DNA of 64,000 bases from JAAEKA01 sp049299095 (GTDB lineage: Bacteria > Chloroflexota > Anaerolineae > JAAEKA01), in NCBI GenBank assembly GCA_049299095.1, contig JBAQWV010000022.1, positions 32,127-96,126 of the forward strand, written 5' to 3'. The position numbers were made by a program, and so were the translations under genes. Positions 17,550 through 25,960 of the stretch are shown here, in pieces; within the stretch, counting starts at the first letter, position 1; every line of letters starts with the position of its first letter. The notes under the pieces are model-generated. The model was not told the origin of the DNA. It was given only the letters and a program-made list of their open reading frames with translations, and did not search any database.

Positions 17550-17584
17550 GAGTGGCGGGTAGCGATGTTAGCCACCCGCCACTC
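17550..17584. terminator. Hairpin between gdhA and the RNA methyltransferase gene
   Basis: GAGTGGCGGGT (17550-17560) pairs perfectly with ACCCGCCACTC (17574-17584) around a 13-base loop. It lies just after the gdhA stop on the minus strand and could end or attenuate that transcript before the methyltransferase gene. No clear U-run follows. GGGTAGCG repeats twice within the element. Confidence 0.5.
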
Positions 17585-17592
17585 AGATCTGT

Positions 17593-18921
17593 TTATACCC
17601 AACCGCGCAGCTTCATGGCGCGCGCCACGCGATCCACGCTGACCAGATAGGCGGCCAGACGATTATGCACCTTCATGCGCGTTGCCATGTCGTGTACGCT
17701 GTGAAATGCGGCGGTCATCTTCTGGTCGAGGCGGTGATATACTTCGTCCTCGGTCCAGTAGTAGTTGTAGGCGTTTTGCACCTGCTCGAAATAGCTGACG
17801 GTGACGCCACCAGCGTTGCATAAAAAGTCGGGGATGACAAAAATACCGCGTTCATGCAAAACCAGGTCGGCTTCGGGGGTGGTGGGGCCATTGGCTGCTT
17901 CGGCCAGTACCTTCACCTGCGGTGAAATATCTCCGACGTTGTGGCCGGTGATCATATTCTCCAGCGCGGCCGGGATCAGCACATCTACATCCAGTGAGCG
18001 CCAGGCATCGCCATCGCGCATTTCATAGCCCGCGGCCTGTGCCTTGGCCTTGTTGATCGTGCCAAACGAATCGGAGATGCTGCGCAGGAAGAGCGGATCA
18101 ATGCCGTCGGCCTTGTAATAGGTGTAGGCGGTCTGGTCTTCGTGGTCCCAACAGGAGACGCAGAGCAGTTTGCCCCCCAGCTTCTGGGTGTAATGGATCG
18201 CGGTCGCCTGGCCGACGTTGCCGAAACCCTGCATGGACGCGGTGGTCTTGCTAGAGTCCAGGTTCAGCACCTTGAGCGCCTCGCGAATTGTGACGACCAC
18301 ACCCAGGCCGGTGGCTTCGGCGCGGCCAGCCGAACCGCCCAGCGCCAGTGGTTTGCCAGTGATGGCACCGGGCACATGGCGACCGTGGATCGTCTCGTAT
18401 TCGTCCAGCATCCAGGCCATAACCTGTGAATCGGTGTACACATCCGGCGCGGGCACGTCCACGTCGGAGCCAATGAAGCGCGCCACGCGGCGCATAAAGC
18501 CGCGGCTCAGACGCTCTTTCTCACCCATAGACAGATCTTTGGGGGAGCAGGTCACGCCACCCTTGCCGCCGCCCAGCGGAATATCCACCACCGCGCATTT
18601 CCACGTCATCCAGGCAGCCAGCGCGCGCACCGTGTCAATCGTCTCCAGCGGATGGAAGCGCAGACCACCCTTGGCCGGGCCACGCGCATCATTGTATTGC
18701 ACGCGATAACCATGAAATATTTGCGTGCTGCCATCATCCATCTTGACCGGAATGGTAAATTGCAATTCGCGCATGGGCCAGCGTAACATTTGGTGCGTGG
18801 CATCGTCCAGTTCGAGGATATCCACTGCTTCATCCAGTTGGTGCTGGGCAATCAGAAACGGATTGGTTTCGGCGTCCGCGGCAGCAACCTGGGCCCCCGA
18901 TGCGGGCAATTTTGTGGCCAT
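17593..18921 (-). CDS. gdhA: Glutamate dehydrogenase (Glu/Leu/Phe/Val dehydrogenase family)
   Basis: This cytoplasmic enzyme links 2-oxoglutarate plus ammonium with glutamate using NAD(P). The 442-residue product has the substrate-binding GPAKGGLRFHP near residue 85, the catalytic-Lys motif CAVVDIPLGGGKGGV, the dinucleotide fold start GFGNVGQATAIHYTQ near 235 and the late AEAANGPTTPEAD segment. The ATG at 18921 follows AAAGGAG; a TTG eight codons upstream is less likely. Two tandem short palindromes 70-100 bases upstream may be regulatory. The enzyme could work in nitrogen assimilation or in glutamate catabolism. Confidence 0.95.
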   Translation of the reverse strand: MATKLPASGAQVAAADAETNPFLIAQHQLDEAVDILELDDATHQMLRWPMRELQFTIPVKMDDGSTQIFHGYRVQYNDARGPAKGGLRFHPLETIDTVRALAAWMTWKCAVVDIPLGGGKGGVTCSPKDLSMGEKERLSRGFMRRVARFIGSDVDVPAPDVYTDSQVMAWMLDEYETIHGRHVPGAITGKPLALGGSAGRAEATGLGVVVTIREALKVLNLDSSKTTASMQGFGNVGQATAIHYTQKLGGKLLCVSCWDHEDQTAYTYYKADGIDPLFLRSISDSFGTINKAKAQAAGYEMRDGDAWRSLDVDVLIPAALENMITGHNVGDISPQVKVLAEAANGPTTPEADLVLHERGIFVIPDFLCNAGGVTVSYFEQVQNAYNYYWTEDEVYHRLDQKMTAAFHSVHDMATRMKVHNRLAAYLVSVDRVARAMKLRGWV

Positions 18922-19230
18922 AAGAACTTTCTCCTTTGAAAGCAAACGGATAGAAGGCGAAATTTCGACGTTTAGAAACTATTTAACCCACGACTTCGCA
19001 AGTCAGCGACTTCCGAAGTCTACTCTGCCACAACAACCATTGACCTATTCGCCGGTGTTTGTTGTGCGCAGCCTGTGCGCCATTGCACAACTATCACATC
19101 ATTATCGCCGGTTTTAGCACAGAAGCAAATGATCCGCGTCATGTTTTGCGCTTTGGCGGGCAAGCTTCAATACTCATGGCGCGCTTTGATCGCGCCAAAC
19201 GCGGCAAAGCAGGAATTCTTGTGTAACAGT
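18922..19230. other. Intergenic region between gdhA and the cyclase gene
   Basis: These 309 bases contain no gene I can support. They hold tandem 13-base palindromes (18992-19020), an eight-pair inverted repeat CACAACAA/TTGTTGTG (19029-19036 and 19059-19066) around a 22-base loop, and a GGCGCG/CGCGCC hairpin (19178-19196). On the minus strand the last could end the cyclase transcript. Base composition is lower in GC than the flanking genes. Confidence 0.55.
18992..19020. promoter_or_regulatory. Tandem 13-base palindromes upstream of gdhA
   Basis: GACTTCGCAAGTC and GACTTCCGAAGTC are near-identical palindromes separated by three bases, 16 bases from centre to centre. They sit 71-99 bases before the gdhA start, where a dimeric regulator binding as a pair could act. 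They could also be one copy of a dispersed repeat family. Confidence 0.45.
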
Positions 19231-19950
19231 TCAACTTGCGCAAAACCGACGGGCGCTCGCTTCCTCGAAAACGGCCACCGCGCGCACCGGCGAACCGGTG
19301 CCGCCACGAATGCGCAGCGGCAAGGCAATGAAACGAAAACGCCCCCGCCCCACCAGCCGGTAGAGGTTAACCATGTTTTCGTAGTGGGTAAAACCCAGCT
19401 CGCCGCAGATGCGATGCACAGCTTTGTTGGACACATGGCGCACGCCCGGAGCCATCGGCTCGACGCCGAACGCGGCGATGCCCTGTTCACCCAGCCAGCG
19501 CGCGGCGTCTGCGCTTAGACCGGGGCCGCGCGGCCAGTCGGCCGTGCCGAATGTGCGCCGGTAATGGTCGGTGTAGAGCAGCACCGTGTCGCCTTGTTCG
19601 ATGGCGAGGTCGGCCACGACCAGCGCGGCGCGCAGCTCGTCCGGCTCGATCAGCTCGTCCGGCCCCTTGTGCGACAAATCCAGGCACAGGCCGGCGGTGT
19701 AGAACTGGCTAAGCGGCATGGTGTCAATGGACTGGCCGCGCTGCGCCCGGCCCATGTGGTTGAGCGCATCCACATGCGTACCGGTGTGCTCGCTCAGTGC
19801 CAGACGATTAACCGCGGGCGAGGTGGTGGCACTGTCCAGCCCTTCCCATTGCTCATGCGTGGCGTGGACAGCGACGCACACCGGCGGCATCCCATCGAAA
19901 ACCGGCATTCCATCGTAGATTTCCTGGCTCAGATCAATGATTTCCGGCAT
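19231..19950 (-). CDS. Cyclase family protein (metal-dependent, kynurenine-formamidase-like)
   Basis: A 239-residue member of the cyclase fold that includes bacterial kynurenine formamidase and other metal-dependent hydrolases. The metal-binding hallmark HTGTHVDALNHMG is near residue 55, with further conserved residues in VLLYTDHYRRTFG (about 125) and the C-terminal RGGTGSPVRAVAVFEE, a family ending. The start MPEIIDLSQEIYDGMPVF is also typical. It is the last gene of a four-gene minus-strand operon led by rtcB. No tryptophan-catabolism genes are nearby, so the substrate is open. Confidence 0.87.
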   Translation of the reverse strand: MPEIIDLSQEIYDGMPVFDGMPPVCVAVHATHEQWEGLDSATTSPAVNRLALSEHTGTHVDALNHMGRAQRGQSIDTMPLSQFYTAGLCLDLSHKGPDELIEPDELRAALVVADLAIEQGDTVLLYTDHYRRTFGTADWPRGPGLSADAARWLGEQGIAAFGVEPMAPGVRHVSNKAVHRICGELGFTHYENMVNLYRLVGRGRFRFIALPLRIRGGTGSPVRAVAVFEEASARRFCAS

Positions 19951-19961
19951 AGATCAGGCCC

Positions 19962-20507
19962 TCAGGCACGGTGCAGACGCCGGGAGAGCAGCCCTGCCAG
20001 CAGCGCATAGACCATCCCCAGCCCGACGAGGGTGAACTTGATCAGCGCGGCCAGGCGGGCCACTGCGGGCAGGCTGGTGCTGGCTGACCCCAGCAGCAGG
20101 CGGATCAGCGCGTAGTTCTCCAGCATGTCGCAGGTGGCAGCGACCAGTAGCGCCCACGCCAGCGCCACGCCCAGATGGCGCAACCACGAGTGCGCGGCGA
20201 AACGCTGGCTGGTCAGCGCGCAGGCCAGGCCGATGCTGCTGGCATAGGCGGCTATGAACAGATAGTCCAGCCCCAGGCTCAAGCCCGCGGCCACGCGGGC
20301 TGTGACATCCCAACTGGCAAGAATGGCCTGCGTAGCCGCGGGGGTGCCGGCCAGCTCGTAGGCGACGATGCCGGAGGGCGCGGCCGCGCTGCGCAGCGGG
20401 GCGTTGATGACTTGCAGCACCACCAGCAGCAGCAAGGTCAGCATCAGAGTGATTAGGAAGGCCGGTTTTTGTGTGCGAGCAGGTAACCAGGTCCAGGGAT
20501 GGGGCAT
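19962..20507 (-). CDS. Hypothetical membrane protein (four helices)
   Basis: A 181-residue integral membrane protein of unknown function. Hydrophobic helices lie around residues 15-35, 78-98, 110-130 and 150-170, with a periplasmic or outer loop from about 36 to 70. Its start follows the upstream membrane gene by 15 bases and it precedes the cyclase gene by 11, so the genes are probably co-transcribed. The minus-strand frame overlapping it gives a Arg- and Gly-rich product with no helices and is not real. Confidence 0.7.
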   Translation of the reverse strand: MPHPWTWLPARTQKPAFLITLMLTLLLLVVLQVINAPLRSAAAPSGIVAYELAGTPAATQAILASWDVTARVAAGLSLGLDYLFIAAYASSIGLACALTSQRFAAHSWLRHLGVALAWALLVAATCDMLENYALIRLLLGSASTSLPAVARLAALIKFTLVGLGMVYALLAGLLSRRLHRA

Positions 20508-20522
20508 AAAAACCTCGCTGCC

Positions 20523-21224
20523 TCAAGCAGCATGTGCGTGACGTGCCAATTGCGCGCCGTAGAAAGCAAAGATCAGTGTGCCCAGAGCAATGGACGCGCC
20601 GATCATTTGAGGCACGGCTACTTGCAGCAGGTACAGGGTCGTGCTGATGAGCGCCAACACACCTGCGGCGATGCCCAGCCACCACAGCGGTTTAGGCAGG
20701 AAGCGCGCTGTGGTGCGGCGGTCAGGCAAGAGCGTTGCCAGCGCGCCGAGGCCAAATGTGAAGGTTCCGGCGACGAAGAGCGTGTCAAACAACGCCTTAA
20801 ACCCAGCGTACACGCTGTCTGCGCCAGTCAGAGCTGCCATGCGCGGTAGAACGCCCGCGGCCAGCACATCCACGAACACAAAAATGATCACGCTCAAGGT
20901 CAGCAGCGCCCAGCCCAACCGTTCAACGGCGTGGCGGGCGGTAGCGGCGGCGAACAGGGCAGTGCCTGCGGCTAAAATAACGTCAGATACCACGCCGATG
21001 CTACCAGCCAGTTGTAGCCGCGGGCTGCCAGCCACAGTCGCCCGCAGTGCGTTGGCCCAAATGGGCTGTGGCACGGGCAAAGCGGCCTCGACGGGGGAGA
21101 GCGCGTAAACAATGCTACCCACGAAAACACCAAAACTGCCCAAAGCGACTGCCCACCCGGCCCAGCGGCTGAAATCGTGTGCCGCGGGTGTGGGCTGTGC
21201 GGGGTGTGGGGTTGTTTTCTTCAT
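20523..21224 (-). CDS. Hypothetical membrane protein (DUF4386-like)
   Basis: A 233-residue polytopic protein with about six helices (near 22-42, 73-95, 103-125, 142-162, 178-198 and 203-222). The N-terminus is short and hydrophilic, with Pro and His. The pattern of helices, including VFVDVLAAGVLPRMAAL, loosely recalls DUF4386-type membrane proteins, but I cannot confirm it. It begins seven bases after rtcB. Two unrelated small membrane proteins inside one operon with an RNA ligase is unusual. Confidence 0.7.
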   Translation of the reverse strand: MKKTTPHPAQPTPAAHDFSRWAGWAVALGSFGVFVGSIVYALSPVEAALPVPQPIWANALRATVAGSPRLQLAGSIGVVSDVILAAGTALFAAATARHAVERLGWALLTLSVIIFVFVDVLAAGVLPRMAALTGADSVYAGFKALFDTLFVAGTFTFGLGALATLLPDRRTTARFLPKPLWWLGIAAGVLALISTTLYLLQVAVPQMIGASIALGTLIFAFYGAQLARHAHAA

Positions 21225-21231
21225 TGGTCGG

Positions 21232-22407
21232 TTAGTCCTTGTACGGGTCCCATTCGTTTTCGCCGGCCATGGCTACGCCGAGCGGTTTGAGCGTGTGGAG
21301 AATGCGAACGGTGTTGCTATGATGGGCGAGAACTTCGGGCAGGCGTTTGTAGCAGTGAGGCGATTCGTCTGTGCCCGCGCCGCGCAGCTCAACTCCCTGC
21401 TCCTTGACCCAAGCCATCATCATCTGCCGCGAAATCAGGCCGGGCGAGATCACCTTACCAGTCTTGCGGTTGATCTTGCCGCGCGCTGCGGTGCGGCTCA
21501 TCACGCGGCCCGCACCGTGGACGGTGGAATGGAGTGCGAGACTGGCTTCCAGCGCGTCGACGCCTTCCAGAATCACTGAGATGTCGCCCATCGAACCGCC
21601 GACAAAGCCGCGCTGGCCGGGAAATGCGGGAGTTGCCCCCTTGCGCACCACCCACAGATCGCGGCCATTATGCCGCTCGCGCCAGGCGAAGTTGTGGTGA
21701 TTGTGAACTTCGTCGAGGACGGTAGCACCGAGCAGCCGCGCCACCTCGCTGCACACCCAATCGCGGCCCGCGTACGCGTAGCGTCCGGCCAGCGCCATGC
21801 AGGCCAGGTAGTCGGAACCGAGCGGCGAGTCAGCGTCCAGCACCAGCGGGTCTACCTCCATGCCGTCTTTGGCCCCGCCTGCTTCGAGGAAGTAGGTCGC
21901 TGTCTTGTGGCCGAGGCCGCGCGAACCAAAATGCACGCCGATCCAGACGCGCGCTTGCTCATCTTCAAACAAGTCTACGTAGTGATTGCCGGAGCCGATG
22001 GTGCCAAGCTGCTCGCTGGCCAGCTTTTTGAGCGGCGCTACCGCGGGAATGCGCCAGGCGGGATCGTCGAACAGGGCGTGATCTACGCGGATATTGTTTT
22101 TGCGGCCAATACCAAAGGAGAGATGCCCCCAAATGGCGTCCATGATGCGCTTGATGTCGGCGCGCACTGCGGACGCGGGCAGATCAGTCAGCACGGCCTT
22201 GTTGCCGCAGGCGATGTCAAAGCCAACGCCGGACGGGCTGATCTTGTCTGCGTAGGCCACTACGCCACCGATGGGCACGGCGTAGCCGAGGTGGTGATCG
22301 GCCATTAACGCGGCGGCTTCAGCGTCTTTGGCGCAGTTCTTGATCTGACGCAGCGCGCCTTCGTCGGTTAAATCGCCCCAAACGGGGATGCCATTTACGA
22401 AGTTCAT
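21232..22407 (-). CDS. rtcB: RNA-splicing ligase RtcB
   Basis: RtcB joins RNA 2',3'-cyclic phosphate or 3'-phosphate ends to 5'-OH ends using GTP and Mn2+, and acts in RNA repair. The 391-residue product carries the metal-binding SGVGFDIACGN (about 60-70), GTIGSGNHYVDLFED, the His motif GVHFGSRGLGHK, NHHNFAWRERH and the guanylate-accepting His in STVHGAGRVMSR near 310. It ends with KPLGVAMAGENEWDPYKD, like other members of the family. It is slightly shorter than the E. coli enzyme. No archease partner gene is nearby. It leads a four-gene operon. Confidence 0.94.
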   Translation of the reverse strand: MNFVNGIPVWGDLTDEGALRQIKNCAKDAEAAALMADHHLGYAVPIGGVVAYADKISPSGVGFDIACGNKAVLTDLPASAVRADIKRIMDAIWGHLSFGIGRKNNIRVDHALFDDPAWRIPAVAPLKKLASEQLGTIGSGNHYVDLFEDEQARVWIGVHFGSRGLGHKTATYFLEAGGAKDGMEVDPLVLDADSPLGSDYLACMALAGRYAYAGRDWVCSEVARLLGATVLDEVHNHHNFAWRERHNGRDLWVVRKGATPAFPGQRGFVGGSMGDISVILEGVDALEASLALHSTVHGAGRVMSRTAARGKINRKTGKVISPGLISRQMMMAWVKEQGVELRGAGTDESPHCYKRLPEVLAHHSNTVRILHTLKPLGVAMAGENEWDPYKD

Positions 22408-22585
22408 AGTGGTTCGAGAAAGGATGACACGGAATGCGGTTCTGTTAAGCCTGTTACATTAAATCAACAAATCAACAACAGGCAAGATAACCGTTCTTGG
22501 TGAAAGTGTCAACTTCGCAAAATCTATTTCGGTAGAGGGCGGGATCAATGAAATTTGGACTTGCGTAGAATTCTGCCAGACAGAG

Positions 22586-22622
22586 GACATTCGTCACTCT
22601 GAACAAAGTAAAGAGCTTCAAA
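22586..22622. repeat. Possible degenerate dispersed intergenic repeat
   Basis: The segment around GTCACTCTGAACAAAGTAAAG resembles the GTCATTCTGAGCGAAGCGAAG type of short intergenic repeat common in several bacterial phyla, with several changes. Similarity by eye only. Confidence 0.3.
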
Positions 22623-22727
22623 AGAGGGTGTTTTGGGCGGTTGCACGAGGTCTGTAAAAAGATTGAAGAGGCGTGGGTCTGACTGTTAACCGCCTTGCAG
22701 CCTGTTAAAACTGCTCGGCTTAGCCCC

Positions 22728-22752
22728 GCACGTGGCGTTTGACGCCGCGTGC
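22728..22752. promoter_or_regulatory. Palindromic operator candidate over the ECF operon -35 box
   Basis: GCACGTGGCGT and ACGCCGCGTGC form an 11-base inverted repeat (ten exact pairs and one G-T) with only TTG between. The -35 hexamer TTGACG begins in that centre, so a protein bound here would block RNA polymerase. Confidence 0.6.
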
Positions 22753-22767
22753 CCAACAGCGTACAAT
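22739..22767 (+). promoter_or_regulatory. Promoter of the ECF transporter operon
   Basis: TTGACG (22739-22744) and TACAAT (22762-22767) are exactly 17 bases apart. Transcription would start near 22774, giving a leader of about 77 bases that ends in a GGAAGGGAG ribosome site before the ATG. Confidence 0.72.
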
Positions 22768-22850
22768 CAGGCAGAAACTTGGATAAGGAAGCAAATAAGA
22801 TATTGTGATGTACGTGCTGGGAAAAATCTATTTTGGAAGGGAGATAACCC

Positions 22851-23384
22851 ATGTCTGAACGAGTTTCACCCCGTGATATTGCCTTGACGGCTGTGATGAT
22901 CGCGTTGGTTGCCGTAGTCACGCGCTTTTTGATCGTACCAGTCGGCGCAGGCTACTTCAACTTCGCTGATATGGCAATTTACTTCGTGGCCTTTACCTTT
23001 GGGCCGTGGATTGGCCTGCTGGCTGGCGGCATCGGCGCGTCTTTGGCCGACCTGAGCGCGGGCTATGCCGCGTTCGCGCCGCTCACGCTGCTAGCCCACG
23101 GCTTGCAGGGCCTCATCGCCGGTTATCTGATGACGCGGCTGCGCGGCGCATTGCCCACGCGCATGATCCTGGCGGCCCTGGCGGGGACCATCACCATGGC
23201 GGGAATTTATTTTCTGGGTGAATATTTCGGTGCGAGCTTTGGGTGGGGTGGCCCGGCTCAGGCAGTCACGGAACTGCCCTTTAATTTGCTGCAAAATGTC
23301 GTTGGCGCAGCCGTAGCCATTCCGCTGTCACTGCTGATGCGCCGCGCCTATCCTCCCATTCTGCGCTACACCCGCGCGTCCTAG
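22851..23384 (+). CDS. ECF transporter S component (substrate-binding membrane subunit)
   Basis: This 177-residue membrane protein binds the vitamin or precursor and joins the ECF module encoded by the next two genes. It has about six helices. The opening RDIALTAVMIALVAVVTRF carries the Ala-rich first helix that contacts the T subunit, and GGIGASLADLSAGYAAFAPL resembles the loop region of riboflavin- and hydroxymethylpyrimidine-type S components. The family resemblance is clear but the substrate cannot be fixed: riboflavin, a thiamine precursor or another small vitamin are all possible. It is the first gene after an operator-like palindrome. Confidence 0.87.
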   Translation: MSERVSPRDIALTAVMIALVAVVTRFLIVPVGAGYFNFADMAIYFVAFTFGPWIGLLAGGIGASLADLSAGYAAFAPLTLLAHGLQGLIAGYLMTRLRGALPTRMILAALAGTITMAGIYFLGEYFGASFGWGGPAQAVTELPFNLLQNVVGAAVAIPLSLLMRRAYPPILRYTRAS

Positions 23385-23395
23385 AGGCAACCAGC

Positions 23396-25126
23396 TTGCC
23401 AGCCTTGCTGCTTGAAAACCTGCATTTCAGCTATCCGCCGGTGTTGGCCGATGGAAAAACCAGCGAAATTTTGCAGGGACTGTCTTTGCGCGTGCCAGAC
23501 GGCCAGGCTCTGGCGATCATGGGAGCCACCAGCAGCGGCAAAACCACGTTAGCCTTGATCCTGGCTGGGCTGGCTCCGCAAATGACCGGCGGCCAGCTAA
23601 CTGGCACGGTACGGGTGGGCGGACTCGATGCAGCCCACACGCCGCCCGCCCACCTGAGCCGCACCGTTGGCTTGGCTTTCCAGGAATCCGAACGCCAGCT
23701 TTTTAACATGACCGTGGCCGAAGAAGTGGCCTTCGGTCTCGAAGGGCAGGCACTGCCGCCGGCAGAGATCGGCCCGCGCGTGGCGTGGGCCTTGCAGCGT
23801 ACTGGCCTGACCGGTCTAGAGGAACGCTCTCCCTGGCAGCTTTCCGGCGGACAGCAAAAGCGCCTGGCAATTGCCAGCGTGCTGGCCTTGCAACCACCCA
23901 TTTTGGTACTGGATGAGCCGATGGCCGGGCTGGACCCGGCGGGCCGTCGCGAGGTGGCCGCGTTGCTCAACGAACTCAAGCGCACGCGTGGAACCACGGT
24001 GATCGTGCTGGAAAAGGATGCCGAGTTCAGCGCGCGCTGGGCTGAACGAGTGGTGGTGCTGGAGGGTGGCCGTGTGGCGCTGGACGGCCCGCCCGCTGAC
24101 GTGTTTCAACGAGTCGAACAACTGCACACGATGGGCGTGGCCACACCGCAACTGGCTGAGCTGGCCGCGCGGCTGCGCGCGGGCGGGGAAACTGCTGCGT
24201 TTCTGACTGCGCAAGAAGCCGTAGCCTGGTTCATGCCCCGCTGGCAAGCGGCAGCAGCCACTCTACCGTCCCCCCCGGCTGCACCGACTGCCGCCGCGCC
24301 GCTGGCTGTGGAGGTGCAGGCTGTCACCTTTGCCTATGACCGCGCAGCCCCCGCACTGAACGCGCTGTCGTTAACTGTTCCCGCGGGCCAGTTTGTGGCG
24401 TTGGTTGGCCCCAACGGCGGCGGCAAAAGCACGCTGGCGCGCCATCTGATCGGCCTCTTACGACCACAACGGGGCAGCATCACCATCAACGGTTCACCCG
24501 CGGCTACGCACGCGGTGGGAGAGTTGGCGCGCACGGTGGGGTATGTGTTCCAGAACCCCGACCGGCAACTCTTTGCGCCGTCGGTGCGCGAGGAAGTGGC
24601 GTATGGCGCGCGCAATCTGGGCTTGCGCGGCACGGCACTGGACGAACGGGTGGAGGATGCGCTGGCTGCGTTTGATCTACAAAGCGCGGCGTCCATGCCG
24701 CCCGCGGTGCTGGGATACGGTCTGCGGCGGCTGACAACATTGGCTTCTGTGTGGGCGATGCAGCCCTCGATCTGGGTGTTGGACGAGCCAACCACCGGCC
24801 TCGATGCACGCCTTGTCGCGCTGCTGTTGGCGCGGCTGCACACGCTGCACGCGGCAGGCCGCACTATTTTGCTCATCACGCACGACCTGAAGCTGGCCGC
24901 GCAGGCGGAGCGGATTGTGGCGCTGAGCCAAGGCGAGGTGGCGTTGGATGGTCCGCCCGCGGTTGTGCTGGCCGATGAAGCACCGCTGGCCGCGCTGGCT
25001 TTACGTCCGCCACCGGTGACGCGGTTGTCTGCGCGGCTGGCAACGCGCGGGTTTCCGCACCCGCAACTGACCGTGGATGACTTTTTGCGGGCCTGGAACG
25101 GGCGCAACGCTCTAACAACGCCATGA
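23396..25126 (+). CDS. ECF transporter ATPase, two ATP-binding domains fused
   Basis: A 576-residue protein that joins the two ECF ATPases in one chain, as in YkoD/CbiO-type fusions. Domain 1 has Walker A GATSSGKTTLALIL, signature QLSGGQQKRLAIA and Walker B ILVLDEPMAGLD, but at the H-loop it reads VIVLEKD where the switch His is expected. Domain 2 (from about 300) has Walker A GPNGGGKSTLARHL, Walker B IWVLDEPTTGLD and H-loop LLITHDL, but its signature is LGYGLRR in place of LSGGQ. In a sandwich dimer both losses fall in the same composite ATP site, leaving the other site intact. The TTG start follows AGAGG and lies 11 bases after the S gene. Confidence 0.93.
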   Translation: MPALLLENLHFSYPPVLADGKTSEILQGLSLRVPDGQALAIMGATSSGKTTLALILAGLAPQMTGGQLTGTVRVGGLDAAHTPPAHLSRTVGLAFQESERQLFNMTVAEEVAFGLEGQALPPAEIGPRVAWALQRTGLTGLEERSPWQLSGGQQKRLAIASVLALQPPILVLDEPMAGLDPAGRREVAALLNELKRTRGTTVIVLEKDAEFSARWAERVVVLEGGRVALDGPPADVFQRVEQLHTMGVATPQLAELAARLRAGGETAAFLTAQEAVAWFMPRWQAAAATLPSPPAAPTAAAPLAVEVQAVTFAYDRAAPALNALSLTVPAGQFVALVGPNGGGKSTLARHLIGLLRPQRGSITINGSPAATHAVGELARTVGYVFQNPDRQLFAPSVREEVAYGARNLGLRGTALDERVEDALAAFDLQSAASMPPAVLGYGLRRLTTLASVWAMQPSIWVLDEPTTGLDARLVALLLARLHTLHAAGRTILLITHDLKLAAQAERIVALSQGEVALDGPPAVVLADEAPLAALALRPPPVTRLSARLATRGFPHPQLTVDDFLRAWNGRNALTTP

Positions 25127-25168
25127 AAACAAAGTTGACCCGGGTCATTCGCTCGTTTTCGATGTGTT

Positions 25169-25960
25169 ATGTTGTTTGATTTCTACATTCCCGCGGCTGG
25201 CTGGTTGCAATGCCTCGATCCGCGCAGCAAACTGCTGCTGGTGTTGTGCGGCGCGGCGCTGTTTGTTGTGTTCAATCATGTCTTGGCACTGCTGGCGCTG
25301 CTGCTTATGCTCCACGCGGGGCTGCTTGCCTCGCGCGTGCCGCTGCGCTCAATCGGCTGGGTGTGGCGGCAGTTGGCGCGCGTGCTGCTGGTGATCATGC
25401 TGGTGTTTCCCCTGTTCGCGCGTACAGGCGGGCCGGTTTGGTTCACGCTGGGGCCGCTGACGGTGACGTGGGCGGGTGTGCTGGCGGGCCTGGCCGCTGC
25501 GCTGCGCGTAGTGGGCATGTCGTTGCTCTTCTTTGTGATCCTATTCACGACGCGCCAGAACGATCTGGTGCGCGGCCTGGTGCGATTGGGACTACCCTTT
25601 GCCTGGGGGCTGACGCTGGCGATTGCGCTGCGCTACATTCCCACCTTTACCACTTCGATTACGCAGATCCAGGACGCGCAGGCGGCGCGCGGTTGGCAGA
25701 CCGCACGCGGAGATGTGTGGGGACGGCTGCGCGGGGTGGCGCCGGTGGTGGTGGCGCTGGTGATCGAGGTGTTGCGCACTGGTGACACGCTGGGGATGGC
25801 GCTGGCCGCGCGCGGGGTCGGCTCCGGCGAGCCGCGCACCGTCTGGCGCGACATTCATTTCCAGCCGCGTGACTGGCTGGTGAGCGCGGCGGCACTGGCC
25901 GCGACCGCGGGGTTGCTGTGGGCGCGCTGGGCGCTGGGCCTGGGCGCGGCGGTGTGGTAG
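25169..25960 (+). CDS. ecfT: ECF transporter T component (transmembrane coupling subunit)
   Basis: This 263-residue membrane protein links the S component to the ATPases. It starts in the family style (FYIPAAGWLQCLDPRSKLLL), has five to six helices, and carries the two Ala-Arg-Gly coupling motifs, QAARGWQ near residue 172 and ALAARGVGSG near 215, whose arginines sit in grooves of the two ATPase domains. Gene order S, A-A, T makes a complete dedicated transporter. The stop codon is followed at once by the ATG of a Nudix gene. Confidence 0.93.
   Translation: MLFDFYIPAAGWLQCLDPRSKLLLVLCGAALFVVFNHVLALLALLLMLHAGLLASRVPLRSIGWVWRQLARVLLVIMLVFPLFARTGGPVWFTLGPLTVTWAGVLAGLAAALRVVGMSLLFFVILFTTRQNDLVRGLVRLGLPFAWGLTLAIALRYIPTFTTSITQIQDAQAARGWQTARGDVWGRLRGVAPVVVALVIEVLRTGDTLGMALAARGVGSGEPRTVWRDIHFQPRDWLVSAAALAATAGLLWARWALGLGAAVW

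Larger units (their letters stand above)
22408..22850. other. Divergent intergenic region between rtcB and the ECF transporter operon
   Basis: These 443 bases are lower in GC than their surroundings and contain no supportable gene. The right third holds a consensus-like promoter with a palindrome over its -35 box (both listed separately). The middle holds a possible degenerate dispersed repeat. I looked for a TPP or cobalamin riboswitch core and saw none. Confidence 0.6.

Noticed and set aside
22408..22850. TPP, cobalamin or FMN riboswitch upstream of the ECF S component
   Set aside because: None of the conserved cores (such as CTGAGA with its partner, or a B12 box) is visible; a promoter and palindrome explain the conserved-looking part.
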